64,000 bases of DNA from CBDFHB01 sp965250115 (GCA_965250115.1 CBDFNJ010000002.1:186001-250000), one strand, 5' to 3'; numbered from the stretch's first letter, positions 45,110 to 53,562 are shown. Translations and numbers: made by a program. The notes: generated from the letters alone by a model not told the origin.

Positions 45110-45243
45110 CGCTAAAACTTTACGGTGCATTAAGTTACAGCCAAAATAGCGCTCGTGACCTTCGCTTCGCGCCAAATGGAGCGTAAGCGCCTCTTTTGCA
45201 AAGGGATGGGTACACATCACCAACAGTAAACAGCGCAAGCACC
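45078..45243 (+). repeat. 166-bp MITE, complete copy 1
   Basis: Bounded by GGTGCTTCCGC and GCGCAAGCACC; the outer 31 bases of each side are imperfect inverted repeats (23 of 31 positions, including TGTTGGTGA). Same length as the inverted copy at 47013-47178. No coding capacity. Confidence 0.75.
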
Positions 45244-45357
45244 TTAAATTACAGTCAAAATAGCGCTCGTGACCTTCGCTGTGCGCTAAATGGAGCGTAA
45301 GCGCCTCTCTTGCAAAGGGATGGGTACACATCACCAACAGTAAACAGCGCAAGCACC
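45244..45357 (+). repeat. Partial MITE in tandem
   Basis: Repeats the last ~113 bases of the preceding MITE with few changes (TTAAATTACAG start, GCGCAAGCACC end) at a period of 114 bases, giving a direct tandem. Confidence 0.75.
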
Positions 45358-45390
45358 TAGCTATGATTCCGAAACGTCCCGGCGCGTGGG

Positions 45391-45416
45391 TCTTGAGTTC
45401 GTTTGTATTTTTGGAC
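45391..45416 (-). repeat. IS end matching 44795
   Basis: TTGAGTTCGTTTGTATTTTT followed by GGACAG is the inverted counterpart of the end at 44795. It lies 35 bases from the 3' end of pyk. Confidence 0.6.
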
Positions 45417-45450
45417 AGGACGCGGAGCACGCACCCAGACCAGCAACAGA

Positions 45451-46872
45451 TTACACGGGCTCGATGCGGACGATGCGAAGCACATTGGTGGCGTCAGGTG
45501 TGCCAAAAGGCACCCCGGCAGTGATGACCACCGTATCGCCCGGCCCGGCGACTTCCTCAAGCGCAGCCGCAGCGACCGCCTTGCGCACCATTTCGTCGAA
45601 GTCCCGTACGTCCGCCGTATGCACGCTGTGTACGCCGTAGGTTAGCGACAGACGCCGTGCGGTTGCAAGTTCGGACGTGACGCCCAGAATCGGCTGCTCA
45701 GGGCGCTCGCGGGCGGCGCGCAACGTCGTCGACCCGGAGGTCGTGTAGGTTACAATGGCGGCGGCGCCGATGGTGTCGGCCACTTGATGGGCCGCCACCG
45801 AGATCGCATCCGCGGAGGTTGCCAGCGGCCGGCGATGGTCGGCGGCCGCAATGTGACGGTGCAGCGGGTCGCGCTCCACCCGTTTAATCACCCGGTCCAT
45901 GATCTGGACCGCCGCAGTCGGATAGGCGCCGACTGCGGTTTCCGCCGACAGCATCACCGCATCCGCGCCGTCGTACACCGCCGTCGCTATGTCCGAGACC
46001 TCGGCGCGCGTCGGCACCGGCGCCTGGACCATGGACTCCAGCATCTGCGTTGCCACGATCACCGGTTTGCCGGCGTCGCGGCAGGTGCGGATGATGGTCT
46101 TCTGCGCGATCGGCACTTCCTCCGGAGGCATTTCCACGCCGAGATCGCCACGAGCCACCATCACGGCATCGGCGGCGGCGACAATCTCGTCGATACGGTC
46201 GAGCGCAGATGGTTTCTCGACTTTGACCAGAACATGGGCGCGGTTGCCGATCAGCCGGCGCGCCTCGACCACATCCTCCGGGCACTGCACGAAGGACAGG
46301 GCGATCCATTCGCAACCGAGTTCGAGTGCGAATCTCAGATCGACTAGGTCCTTTTCGGTAAGCGGCGAGATCGGCAGCATCACGCCGGGCAGATTGATGC
46401 CCTTGCGGTCGCTGAGCCGGCCGCCGACCAGCACCTGCGTCTCTACTTCTGCATTGGATTTCGAGGTCACATTCAGCCGGAGCCGCCCGTCGTCAAGCAG
46501 CATTTCGTCGCCAGGCCGGACAGCGGCGAAGATCTCCGGATGCGGCACGGAAACCCGAACGGCGGTGCCGGGCCGGTCCGAACAGTCGAGCATGAAACGC
46601 CGTCCCGGCTCAAGCTCGACGCTCCCGCCTTCGAAGACGCCGACGCGAAGCTTGGGTCCCTGCATGTCGGCCATGACGCCTATGGGCCTGAGCGCATCCC
46701 GTTCCAACTCGCGCACGATCCGATGGCGCCGGGCGTGGTTCTCGGGTTCGCCATGGCTGAAATTGAAGCGGAAGACATCGACCCCTGCCTCGAACAGTGC
46801 ATTGATGGCCGTTGCACTTGAGGTCGCCGGCCCCAGCGTCGCGACGATCTTGGCCCTACGTTTGCGGCGCAT
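45451..46872 (-). CDS. pyk: Pyruvate kinase
   Basis: 473 residues, last step of glycolysis. Start MRRKRRAKIVATLGPATSS; FRFNFSHGEPENHARR; ADMQGPKLRVG; active-site LVKVEKPSALDRIDEIV (with the catalytic Lys), MVARGDLGVEMP, IVATQMLESM; regulatory C-domain TTSGSTTLRAARERPEQPILGVTS (parts). Length normal. The KRRAKIVATLGPASS-type N-terminus and overall style remind me of alphaproteobacterial enzymes, which would mean transfer, but I cannot verify this. Flanked by MITE copies in inverted orientation and by IS fragments on both sides. A good sigma70 promoter lies about 105 bases upstream. Intact, so the island supplies a central metabolic enzyme. Confidence 0.95.
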   Translation of the reverse strand: MRRKRRAKIVATLGPATSSATAINALFEAGVDVFRFNFSHGEPENHARRHRIVRELERDALRPIGVMADMQGPKLRVGVFEGGSVELEPGRRFMLDCSDRPGTAVRVSVPHPEIFAAVRPGDEMLLDDGRLRLNVTSKSNAEVETQVLVGGRLSDRKGINLPGVMLPISPLTEKDLVDLRFALELGCEWIALSFVQCPEDVVEARRLIGNRAHVLVKVEKPSALDRIDEIVAAADAVMVARGDLGVEMPPEEVPIAQKTIIRTCRDAGKPVIVATQMLESMVQAPVPTRAEVSDIATAVYDGADAVMLSAETAVGAYPTAAVQIMDRVIKRVERDPLHRHIAAADHRRPLATSADAISVAAHQVADTIGAAAIVTYTTSGSTTLRAARERPEQPILGVTSELATARRLSLTYGVHSVHTADVRDFDEMVRKAVAAAALEEVAGPGDTVVITAGVPFGTPDATNVLRIVRIEPV

Positions 46873-46977
46873 CGTCTCCGGTGCTCCGCAAAAACTCGAT
46901 CCGTCGTTGATTCCGCAGTTTAGACCTGCCAGGATTGGCCGTTCCGCGGCGAGTGGTACGTCATTATGGGTCTGAAG

Positions 46978-47006
46978 ATAACACTCTCGGGCCAGACGAT
47001 TGTAAA
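46978..47006 (-). promoter_or_regulatory. Sigma70-type promoter of pyk, in a block duplicated before yggT
   Basis: On the minus strand: TTTACA, 17-base spacer, TGTTAT. The 58-base block 46957-47014 recurs at 32119-32176 with four mismatches, hexamers unchanged. It ends at the MITE boundary at 47013. Confidence 0.65.
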
Positions 47007-47012
47007 GCCCAC

Positions 47013-47178
47013 GGTGCTTGCGCTGTTTACTGTTGGTGATGTGTACGCATCCCTTTGCAAAAAAGGCGCTTACGCTCCATTTAGCGCGCAGCGAAGGTCA
47101 CGAGCGCTATTTTAGCTGTAACTTAATGCACTGTAAAGTCTTAGCGTCATCTCACCAACATTTGATGGCGGAAGCACC
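47013..47178 (-). repeat. 166-bp MITE, complete copy 2 (inverted)
   Basis: Bounded by GGTGCTTGCGC and GCGGAAGCACC; it is the inverted equivalent of 45078-45243 with identical length and scattered mismatches. With the copies at 45.1-45.4 kb it encloses pyk. Confidence 0.75.
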
Positions 47179-47401
47179 GTTCGGGCGCGCCAGTTGGACG
47201 GAAAGGATGGTCTGCAGGAGAGGTCTGCTCGGGGTCGCCTATCGCAGAGCCAGTACCGCGTCGGCTGGTCTCCGCGAGTTTTGAGAACGCCTCTAGGATT
47301 CGACCTTGCCGCTCCGTTCGCGTTTTCGGACACGACGGGGAAGTCTGCTACGAAGGGTCAAGGAACGCAAGAAGACGCGTCGTCTAGGTGAAGTAGAGGT
47401 C

Positions 47402-47757
47402 ATGGAGCAAGAGGGATACGGGGAGCTCGAGGTGGACTCGAAGGTCGAGATGATCCGCGCACTGGTGCCTCTCGGCCTGATGCATGTTCACGAGTTGCTG
47501 GACGCCGAGGTCAGTGAGCTTGCGGGAGAGCGATACGTTCGGAAATCGGAGACGGTGCAGGGACGACGTCACGGGACGAATCCGGGCACGGTGAAACTCG
47601 CGGGTCAGCGAGTTCCGATCCGCGTTCCCCGTGTTCGCGGCCGCGACGGAGAGATCCCGTTGAGCTCGTACGAGAGTCTGAGTCACCGCGGAGAGGTGGA
47701 CGAGTTGCTTCTACGAAGAGTGCTGTACGGGATCTCGTGCCGGAACTATGAGTCGGT
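47402..47757 (+). pseudogene. Mutator/IS256-like transposase, N-terminal fragment
   Basis: Encodes EQEGYGELEVDSKVEMI, LGLMHVHELLDAEVSELAGE, RRHGTNPGTVKLAGQRVPI and LLLRRVLYGISCRNYES, the N-terminus of mutator-type transposases with the GISCRNYE motif. It ends at the left terminal repeat of IS5-family copy 2, which destroyed it. It is different from the intact IS256-family element at 55.5 kb. Confidence 0.75.
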
Positions 47758-48842
47758 GCCTTGGTGCACAACTCCGATAGAGGCCGATAGCTCGCTTGGC
47801 CCCGACTCCCATCATCCGATCATCTCGCTATCAGGCATCCCGAGGGCCGTCATGGTGTTCAGAATCTTGCACCCGATCCTTGCCTCGACTCTCTGTGCCG
47901 CCAACCCTCTCGCTCGCATCGCTGAGCCCACGATAGCCTTGTAGCGATGGAACGTTGTCTCGACTTTGCTCCGTTTGCTGTAGCCCGATTCTGTGTGCCA
48001 CTTTCGTTTGCCGAGCCGAGCTTGTGCTGCAATGTTGCGATTGCGCTGTCGGCTGCTCGCCGGCCCCGATGCGAGCTGGGCGCCCTTGCGCGGTGGTATC
48101 AGTACCCTCGGCGAGCGATGAGCGCTGTGATTCGCGATCGCCTCATAGACGCCGCTGGCGTCGTATGCGGTGTCAGCTCTGGCCGATGAGATGGGACTGT
48201 CGATCTGTGCGACAAGCGATGCAACCCGCGATGAATCGCGGGCTCTTTTGCTCGTCAGCTCGCCGGCGACGACTTCGCCAGTCTGCTCGTCGATACACAG
48301 ATGGAGCTTGCGATAGTCCCTGCTCTTTGGTGCTCTGCGCAGCTGGCCGGCGTGGACAGCGAGACCGCTGCTGTCGATCAAGATGTGCAACGGCGTCTTC
48401 TGCTTGTCTTGGTAGAAGGGGACCTTACCCAGCTTCGCCTTGCGCCTCGAAATCGTGGTGTGATCGGGCACATCATTGTCTAGCTTCATCAGAGCGAACA
48501 ACGACCGCAGCAATCCCTCGCTCTGCCTAGATGACAGATGAAACACCATGCCCAGGGTGACAGCCGTCTCGATGGCGTGGTTCGAGTACTTGCGTTGACG
48601 GCCCGGTTTCCTCCTCCTTGGCCGGGGCGCGTCCCAGTTCACAAGCTTGCCGGCGGTGAGCGAGATCCAGACGGTCAGGCTCCCGCGGTTGCGTAGACCC
48701 GCCTCATATTCACGCCAATTCCTCACGCGATAGGCCTTCTTCACATACTTCCGCTGAGTGCGTTTGAAAATGCTCATGGGGAACCTCGAATCCGTGAGTA
48801 CAGGACAATTGTGGACCGAGATCGCGAGTTGTGCACCAAGGC
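47758..48842 (-). mobile_element. IS5-family element, copy 2 (1085 bp)
   Basis: Same length, orientation and 17-base terminal repeats as copy 1 at 7898-8982. Its left end cuts the mutator transposase fragment, its right end cuts a DUF1326 gene. No target duplication visible. Confidence 0.93.
47812..48777 (-). CDS. IS5-family DDE transposase (copy 2)
   Basis: 321 residues, starting MSIFKRTQRKYVKKAYRVRN as in copy 1; the frame is open further upstream through the terminal repeat, which is not coding in copy 1. Differences from copy 1 include Ile for Val in LHLCIDEQ and Ala for Gly in SLVAQIDS. Catalytic aspartates (LIDSSG, ADTAYD) and glutamate (KVETTF) intact. Confidence 0.95.
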   Translation of the reverse strand: MSIFKRTQRKYVKKAYRVRNWREYEAGLRNRGSLTVWISLTAGKLVNWDAPRPRRRKPGRQRKYSNHAIETAVTLGMVFHLSSRQSEGLLRSLFALMKLDNDVPDHTTISRRKAKLGKVPFYQDKQKTPLHILIDSSGLAVHAGQLRRAPKSRDYRKLHLCIDEQTGEVVAGELTSKRARDSSRVASLVAQIDSPISSARADTAYDASGVYEAIANHSAHRSPRVLIPPRKGAQLASGPASSRQRNRNIAAQARLGKRKWHTESGYSKRSKVETTFHRYKAIVGSAMRARGLAAQRVEARIGCKILNTMTALGMPDSEMIG

Positions 48843-49273
48843 AGCGTGCGGACAAAGCTCAACGGATCGCACTGGAAACGATTATCTCCGGCGAGACCTG
48901 CGAGCCACTGAGCAATGTCTTTTCCGTATTCGCGTCCGCATGCTCGGAATTCTGCGAGACATTGTTTTTGCCGATTGATCTCGATGCCAATATGGAGCTC
49001 CGAACCGCAAGGGTCGACATACCCGGCATCTTGAAGAGCAGCGGCAAACCGATTGTCAACGAATTCAATGGTGAACCGTTCCACATTGCCTTGGCACGTC
49101 CGAGTGGCAGTTTCGAGTTTAGTTACGCAGAGATCGGAATGGGGACGACCTCAGTGACAGGCGACATGGAGATGGCGTTCGAAGATTCATGGGCGCACTA
49201 CTGTGTTCACCACTTCAACCAGGATGGTCTGGTCCGTGAAAGATCGAGGCTCACGGCATGGCTTGACGCCTGA
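48843..49273 (+). pseudogene. DUF1326 protein, 5'-truncated by an IS
   Basis: The frame right of the IS end encodes RADKAQRIALETIISGETCE, FCETLFLPIDLDANMELRTA (parts), IPGILKSSGKPIVNEFNGEP and a C-terminus ending RLTAWLDA, the C-terminal ~140 residues of DUF1326. Start codon and the N-terminal third, with its conserved cysteines, are gone. DUF1326 genes normally precede DUF2182 genes, as here (18 bases), so the pair was an operon. The open frame that continues into the IS is accidental. Confidence 0.8.
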
Positions 49274-49291
49274 CCTCCGACAAGGCCAGCC

Positions 49292-50137
49292 ATGAGTACG
49301 GTTCCCATCGACGCCACACTGGAGGCAGTGATCAGGCGCGATCGCTTGGTCGTGATTACAGCGCTTGTTGCGGTCATCACTTTGTCGTGGGCGTATTTAC
49401 TGGCCGGCGCCGGCATGGGCATGTCGGGGTTGGAGATGACCCGCATGTCGCAGCTCGGGATGGCGTGGGGCGTGTCCGAAGGGGGCACGTCTGGCACGGC
49501 GATGATGACGCCTGCAGCCTGGATGCCCGGCTATGCAGTCCTGATGTTCTTCATGTGGTGGATCATGATGGTGGCGATGATGCTGCCCAGTGCGGCGCCG
49601 ATGATCCTCACGTTTGCGACGGTCAATCGCAAACAGCGCGACACCGGCCATCCCCGGGTCGCGACGGGTCTATTCGCGCTTGGCTATCTCGTCGCCTGGG
49701 CTGGCTTCAGCCTGGTCGCAGTGATCCTGCAGTGGGGGTTCGAGCGGACCGGTATCCTTTCACCGGTGCTCGTCGCGACCAATGCGATCTTCGGCGGCGT
49801 CCTGCTGCTCGCCGCGGGCCTCTACCAACTCACCCCGATCAAACACGCCTGTCTTCGCCACTGCCGATCACCGCTTGATTTCCTCGGTACCCGTTGGCGG
49901 CGCGGCGCGCATGGTGCGCTACACATGGGACTTTTGCACGGCGCGTTCTGTATCGGCTGCTGCTGGTTCCTGATGGGGCTGATGTTTTTCGGCGGCGTGA
50001 TGAATCTCTACTGGATCGCTGGCCTCGCGCTGTTCGTATTGTTCGAAAAAACCGTCCCCTCCGGCCACTGGCTCGGCTACGCGACCGGGGTCATTTTGCT
50101 CGTCTGGGGTACCGGAACCCTGGCGCTCCTGTTCTGA
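49292..50137 (+). CDS. DUF2182 integral membrane protein
   Basis: 281 residues with about seven transmembrane helices. Diagnostic features are MPGYAVLMFFMWWIMMVAMMLPSAAPM (parts), ALGYLVAWAGFSLVAVILQW, YQLTPIKHACLRHCRSP and LLHGAFCIGCCWFLMGLMFFGG. The Met- and Cys/His-rich helices (MMVAMMLPSAAPM, KHACLRHC, CIGCCW) have led to the description as predicted metal-binding membrane proteins; function is not established. Its partner DUF1326 has been broken by the IS, so the pathway is probably dead or fed from elsewhere. Confidence 0.88.
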   Translation: MSTVPIDATLEAVIRRDRLVVITALVAVITLSWAYLLAGAGMGMSGLEMTRMSQLGMAWGVSEGGTSGTAMMTPAAWMPGYAVLMFFMWWIMMVAMMLPSAAPMILTFATVNRKQRDTGHPRVATGLFALGYLVAWAGFSLVAVILQWGFERTGILSPVLVATNAIFGGVLLLAAGLYQLTPIKHACLRHCRSPLDFLGTRWRRGAHGALHMGLLHGAFCIGCCWFLMGLMFFGGVMNLYWIAGLALFVLFEKTVPSGHWLGYATGVILLVWGTGTLALLF

Positions 50138-50389
50138 GAGGGGCATGTAGGCATCACGCCGTTCGTCCAGAACCGGTCCGTCTTGGAGTCAACGACGCAT
50201 CCCTCACTACGTGCGCCGTGGAGCTCCCGGCGACAGAAGGTACGACGGCGTCGATTTGACGGGCACGCTCCTCCGGAACGAACCGAGTGCGCGTGAGAGC
50301 CTCGCCGACCGTTTCATCACTGAGGTCACGATTTGCATATCGAACCAGCGCCGATCTATGGTCCGGGTCAGAACAGAGGGATGGATACA

Positions 50390-51619
50390 ATGGGAACCAT
50401 GGAACCCGATACGTTTGTGCTACCCGCTCCCGCCGGCGACGAAACGATGAATCAGCTCGACTCGCCCAGCTTCCAGTACCTCACCGATCACTTCGCGATC
50501 GCCGCGGACTTCGAGCGTTTCGATCAAAAGCTCGACATCTACAACCGCGCCCATTGGGATCCTGCGATCGATCCGAAGGACTTTTTCACCAGCTACAACA
50601 TGGGGGAGTGCGTCTTCCGCAAGAGTGAAGGGTTCACTCAATGGGATTTCGCACTGCGAAACGCAAGTTGGCACTTGGCTGATTGGACAGCCGAGCTCAA
50701 GGAACCGACCGAGGATCGGCGCGAAGGCTTCTCGGACTATTACACCCTGCATCGGCCGGGGGCACGGGACCGGGCTCCGGTGACGACCCCCGAAGAGACT
50801 ACGGAGCGAATCAAAAAAGCCGCCCGGTTCCTCGGCTCCGATCTAGTTGGCGTGTGTGAAATCGATGAGCGCTGGGTCTATTCAAGAAACTACAGTCGCA
50901 TCACCAAAGAGTCGAAGCCCCTCGAACTACCCGAGGGCATGGACTGCGCGATCGTCACCGCGGTTCCGATGGACTTCGAATTGAGCAAGACGTACCCTTC
51001 ATCCCTCGGCGGCAGCGCGACGGGCATGGGCTACACTCATGATCTCATCGGGGTGATCGCCTTGGCCCAGTTCATTCGCAATCTAGGGTATCGGGCGATC
51101 GCATCGCTCAACGACACGGCCCTGAGCATCCCGATGGCGATCCAGGCCGGACTGGGAGAATACGGGAAGCTCGGCCTGCTGATCACCAAAGAGTATGGTC
51201 CTCGGGTTCGCATCGGAAAGGTTTTCACTGACCTTCCCCTCGTTTCCGATCGACCGATCGAATTCGGCGTGAAGCCGTTTTGCGATATCTGCCAGCGGTG
51301 TTCCCGCGCTTGTCCGGTGAGCGCCATTCCCCTGGACGAACCCCAGATCGAGCCACCCAACCACTCGAGCCACTCGAAGATCACCAAATGGACGGTCGAT
51401 GCGGAAAAGTGCTTCGGCTATTGGGTCCAGACCAACACGGAGTGCGCGATCTGCATTCGAGTTTGCCCCTACAACAAGGACTACTCGAAGTGGTGGGCTC
51501 GAGCCGGCCGTTGGCTGGCGGGGACGTTCTTGCGCAAGCTGATGCTCCGGCTCGATATTCTGTTGGGTTTCGGCCAACGGGTGAAGCCCGTTGGCTGGTG
51601 GGGCAACGGTCGACATTGA
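50390..51619 (+). CDS. Reductive dehalogenase-like cobamide/iron-sulfur protein
   Basis: About 409 residues; ATG 50390 has AGAGGG eight bases upstream (ATGs at 50333-frame position 50381 and TTG further left are alternatives). RdhA-type core: ARFLGSDLVGVCEIDERWVY, AVPMDFEL, HDLIGVIALAQFIRNLGYRA, and the very typical AGLGEYGKLGLLITKEYGPR then VRIGKVFTDLPLV. Two [4Fe-4S] sites: CDICQRCSRACP from Cys298, and CAICIRVCP from Cys352 with an upstream Cys in EKCFGYW. No twin-arginine signal, so cytoplasmic like the catabolic, non-respiratory dehalogenases; no RdhB anchor nearby. QueG (epoxyqueuosine reductase) is the related alternative, but the GLGEYGKLGLLIT block and N-terminal domain fit RdhA. Substrate unknown. 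Confidence 0.82.
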   Translation: MGTMEPDTFVLPAPAGDETMNQLDSPSFQYLTDHFAIAADFERFDQKLDIYNRAHWDPAIDPKDFFTSYNMGECVFRKSEGFTQWDFALRNASWHLADWTAELKEPTEDRREGFSDYYTLHRPGARDRAPVTTPEETTERIKKAARFLGSDLVGVCEIDERWVYSRNYSRITKESKPLELPEGMDCAIVTAVPMDFELSKTYPSSLGGSATGMGYTHDLIGVIALAQFIRNLGYRAIASLNDTALSIPMAIQAGLGEYGKLGLLITKEYGPRVRIGKVFTDLPLVSDRPIEFGVKPFCDICQRCSRACPVSAIPLDEPQIEPPNHSSHSKITKWTVDAEKCFGYWVQTNTECAICIRVCPYNKDYSKWWARAGRWLAGTFLRKLMLRLDILLGFGQRVKPVGWWGNGRH

Positions 51620-51646
51620 TGACCCGAGCCGGGAGTGTCAGCGACC

Positions 51647-52917
51647 TGTCCCTTCCATAAACTCGAACATCCGAGTTTTGAACTGCTCGGGGACTGACGG
51701 AGCTGTCCGAGCAGTGACGACTGCTGCGGTCGTGGTTTCCGCGAGGTCAACCTTGATGACTGACGCGGACGCGATCGGCGGAACAACGCGCCGCTTGTAA
51801 CAAGACCTTGTTCCTTACCGCGAACTCAAGCAGCGAGGCGAGTGTAATAGTGATGGAGACCCCCGACCTTCGGAACGGCGGTCACTCTCCCCGTCGCCGG
51901 CGACTCGACCAGGCGGGGCTTCGGCGCGTCCTTCTCGAGCGACAGTGAGTCCGGCAAGAATGATAGTAGTCGACGTATTCGCGTAGGATTCGCCTTACGT
52001 GCCGCTCGTCTAGAACGATCACGTGGTCGAGACAGTCGCGGCGAATGGAGCCGATGACCCGTTCAACGAACGGACTCTGCCACGGCGAACGGGGCGCCGT
52101 CAGAACCTGCTGGACACCAAGTCCCGCGACGTGCCGGTTGAAGTATCGGCCGTAGATGCGATCTCGATCCCGCAGCAGGTACCGAGGCGCCGTGTCCGAT
52201 GGAAACGCATCGACCATTTGTTGCGCCGTCCACTCTGCAGAAGGATGGTCCGTGACATTGAAATGAGCAATCCGGCGACGATCGTGACGGAGAACGATGA
52301 AGACGAACAAGACCCGGAAGGTTGCAGTCGGCAAAGTGAAGAAGTCGACGGACACCAGGTCGAGGGTAAATGATTATCGAGAAAGCTCCGCCACGTCTGG
52401 GACGGAGGCTTGCGATGCCGAACCATCTACTTGGACACGGCGGCCTGGGAAATGTGTATGCCAAGCTTCGTGAGTTCGCCGTGCAGGCGGGGCGCTCCCC
52501 ACAGCGGATTGGCTCGACACATGTCCCGGATCAGTTCGCGCACTTCCAGAGCGACGCCCGGTCGACCAGGCCCACGTCGGCGGCTCTTCCATGTCCAGTA
52601 GCGCTTGAACCCGGAGCGGTGCCACCGGACAACCGTCTCGGGTTTCACGATGAGGAGAACGCTGTCCCAGTCCGTCCAGGTTCGGCGCAAGAGCACCCAG
52701 AAGCCCCGGTCGACATTCGAGAGCCGCGGCCGCTTCGCCGAACGCTTCAGGACGGCGAGCTGCTGCCGGAGAGCGAGATTCTCAAGCGCCAGCGAGCGGC
52801 GCGTTGTGAAAGCCGAGATGAACGAGCGGAGAAACAACCAAATCATGACCGGATAGTGATGCCGGCAGGCGAGAAAGATCAACGTTGACGCGTCCGGACG
52901 AGTTTATAGAAGGCACA
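51647..52917 (-). mobile_element. Full-length but degraded integrase-type IS (1271 bp)
   Basis: Ends TGTCCCTTCCATAAACTCGA (left) and the complement of TGTGCCTTCTATAAACTCG (right) are imperfect inverted repeats. Fragments of the same family lie at 43589-43796 and 44027-44790. The transposase inside carries at least two frame changes. Its right end is 39 bases from the 3' end of tmRNA. Confidence 0.7.
51826..52882 (-). pseudogene. Integrase-type (rve/DDE) transposase, frameshifted
   Basis: Minus-strand pieces in order: IFLACRHHYPVMIWLFLRSF, RSLALENLALRQQLAVLKR, GFWVLLRRTWTDW, VKPETVVRWHRSGFKRYW, NPLWGAPRLHGELTKLGI, then a shift to RHRKPPSQTWRSFLDNHLPS, then another to VDFFTLPTATFRVLFVFIVL with the first Asp, LLRDRDRIYG with the second, PFVERVIGSIRRDCLDH with the Glu, a further shift, and GLHHYYTRLAA. 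All catalytic residues remain but the frame is broken two or three times, so it is inactive unless the sequence is faulty. Confidence 0.8.
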
Positions 52918-52956
52918 GGGCGAAAAAGCTAACGTGAGGAACTAGAGTACTTTAAA

Positions 52957-53312
52957 TGGTGGAGGCGGCGGGAATCGAACCCGCGTCCGAAGATCTTAAC
53001 CCGCAGCTTCTACATGCTTATCCGGTTCCTTTTAATCTCACCCCCGTGAGTTAGGAACCAGCAAGGAGCTCACCGGGGCCAGCCTCTTTGTTTCGCCGTC
53101 CAACCGAGGCGCTTTGAACGGCTAGCCTGTCTTAAATGACGCCCTTTCCGATCTCCAACAGGCGAGAGCCGGAAGGACGTAGCCGGATTTTAAGCGGCTA
53201 GGGCCAATTCGTGATTGGCAGTTGTGTTTTGTTCCCCACCGTTTAACGAGTGATGAGAAGCTCGGCATGCCACTACAGACTCAAATATCTCCGTCGAACC
53301 CAGGGCGCCCCC
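52957..53312 (-). ncRNA. ssrA: tmRNA (transfer-messenger RNA)
   Basis: The minus strand begins GGGGGCGCCCTGGGTTCGAC and ends with the T-arm GGGTTCGATTCCCGCCGCCT and CCACCA, so the tRNA-like acceptor stem closes the ~356-base molecule. The tag frame reads EQNTTANHELALAA then TAA, ending in the proteolysis signal LAA. Pseudoknot-like GC hairpins follow the tag (e.g. around 53040-53075). Role: rescue of stalled ribosomes with the tag peptide. IS elements lie on both sides, the nearest 39 bases from its 3' end. Confidence 0.95.
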
Positions 53313-53542
53313 TCCTTTCCAAGTCATTTTCTATGATTATTTTACGCCGACTCGGCGGCTCCGCGCAAACCCCGCGGTCCGGCGCATTACGACTTGACGG
53401 TAGACACCGGCAAGGTCTTTGTTTATATTGACTTATACGGGGCAGTGTCACATAACGGCGCACCCAAAGGTGGGCAAGTGCGCATCTAGGACTGCCTCGC
53501 GGCAGCGTGGAGCTGTTTCCAGGAGCGGGACTTAGGGCCGGC
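53313..53542. other. Intergenic region upstream of tmRNA
   Basis: About 230 bases between the tmRNA 5' end and the ISAzo13-type element. It must contain the tmRNA promoter; AT-rich stretches near 53330-53345 and 53420-53435 are candidates but no pair with clear spacing stands out. No ORF of substance. Confidence 0.4.
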
Positions 53543-53562
53543 GACAAAATAAGTTCCCGTTT

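Noticed and set aside
44981..45430. A 149-codon minus-strand ORF with a repeated 38-residue unit (RCLRCLLLVMCTHPFA...)
   Set aside because: The repeat is the translation of the tandem MITE copies, and the same peptide appears at every MITE; no start context or family, so it is not a gene.
7898..48842. A 41-kb composite transposon bounded by the two IS5-family copies
   Set aside because: The interval contains housekeeping genes such as eno and a sensor pair, there is no outer target duplication, and each copy has cut genes at its own end; independent insertions with rearrangement fit better.
47812..48855. A longer transposase start (26 extra residues) in IS5-family copy 2
   Set aside because: The extension is encoded by the terminal repeat and is absent in copy 1; the shared MSIFKR start is preferred.
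50154..50390. A 78-codon minus-strand ORF upstream of the dehalogenase gene
   Set aside because: Translation (ALVRYANRDLSDETVGEALT) looks faintly protein-like and may be a fragment, but I could match no family and it lies antisense to the leader of the dehalogenase.
50390..51619. Epoxyqueuosine reductase (QueG) for the cobamide/iron-sulfur protein
   Set aside because: Both families share cobamide and ferredoxin-like clusters, but the AGLGEYGKLGLLIT and KVFTDLPL blocks and the N-terminal domain are those of reductive dehalogenases.
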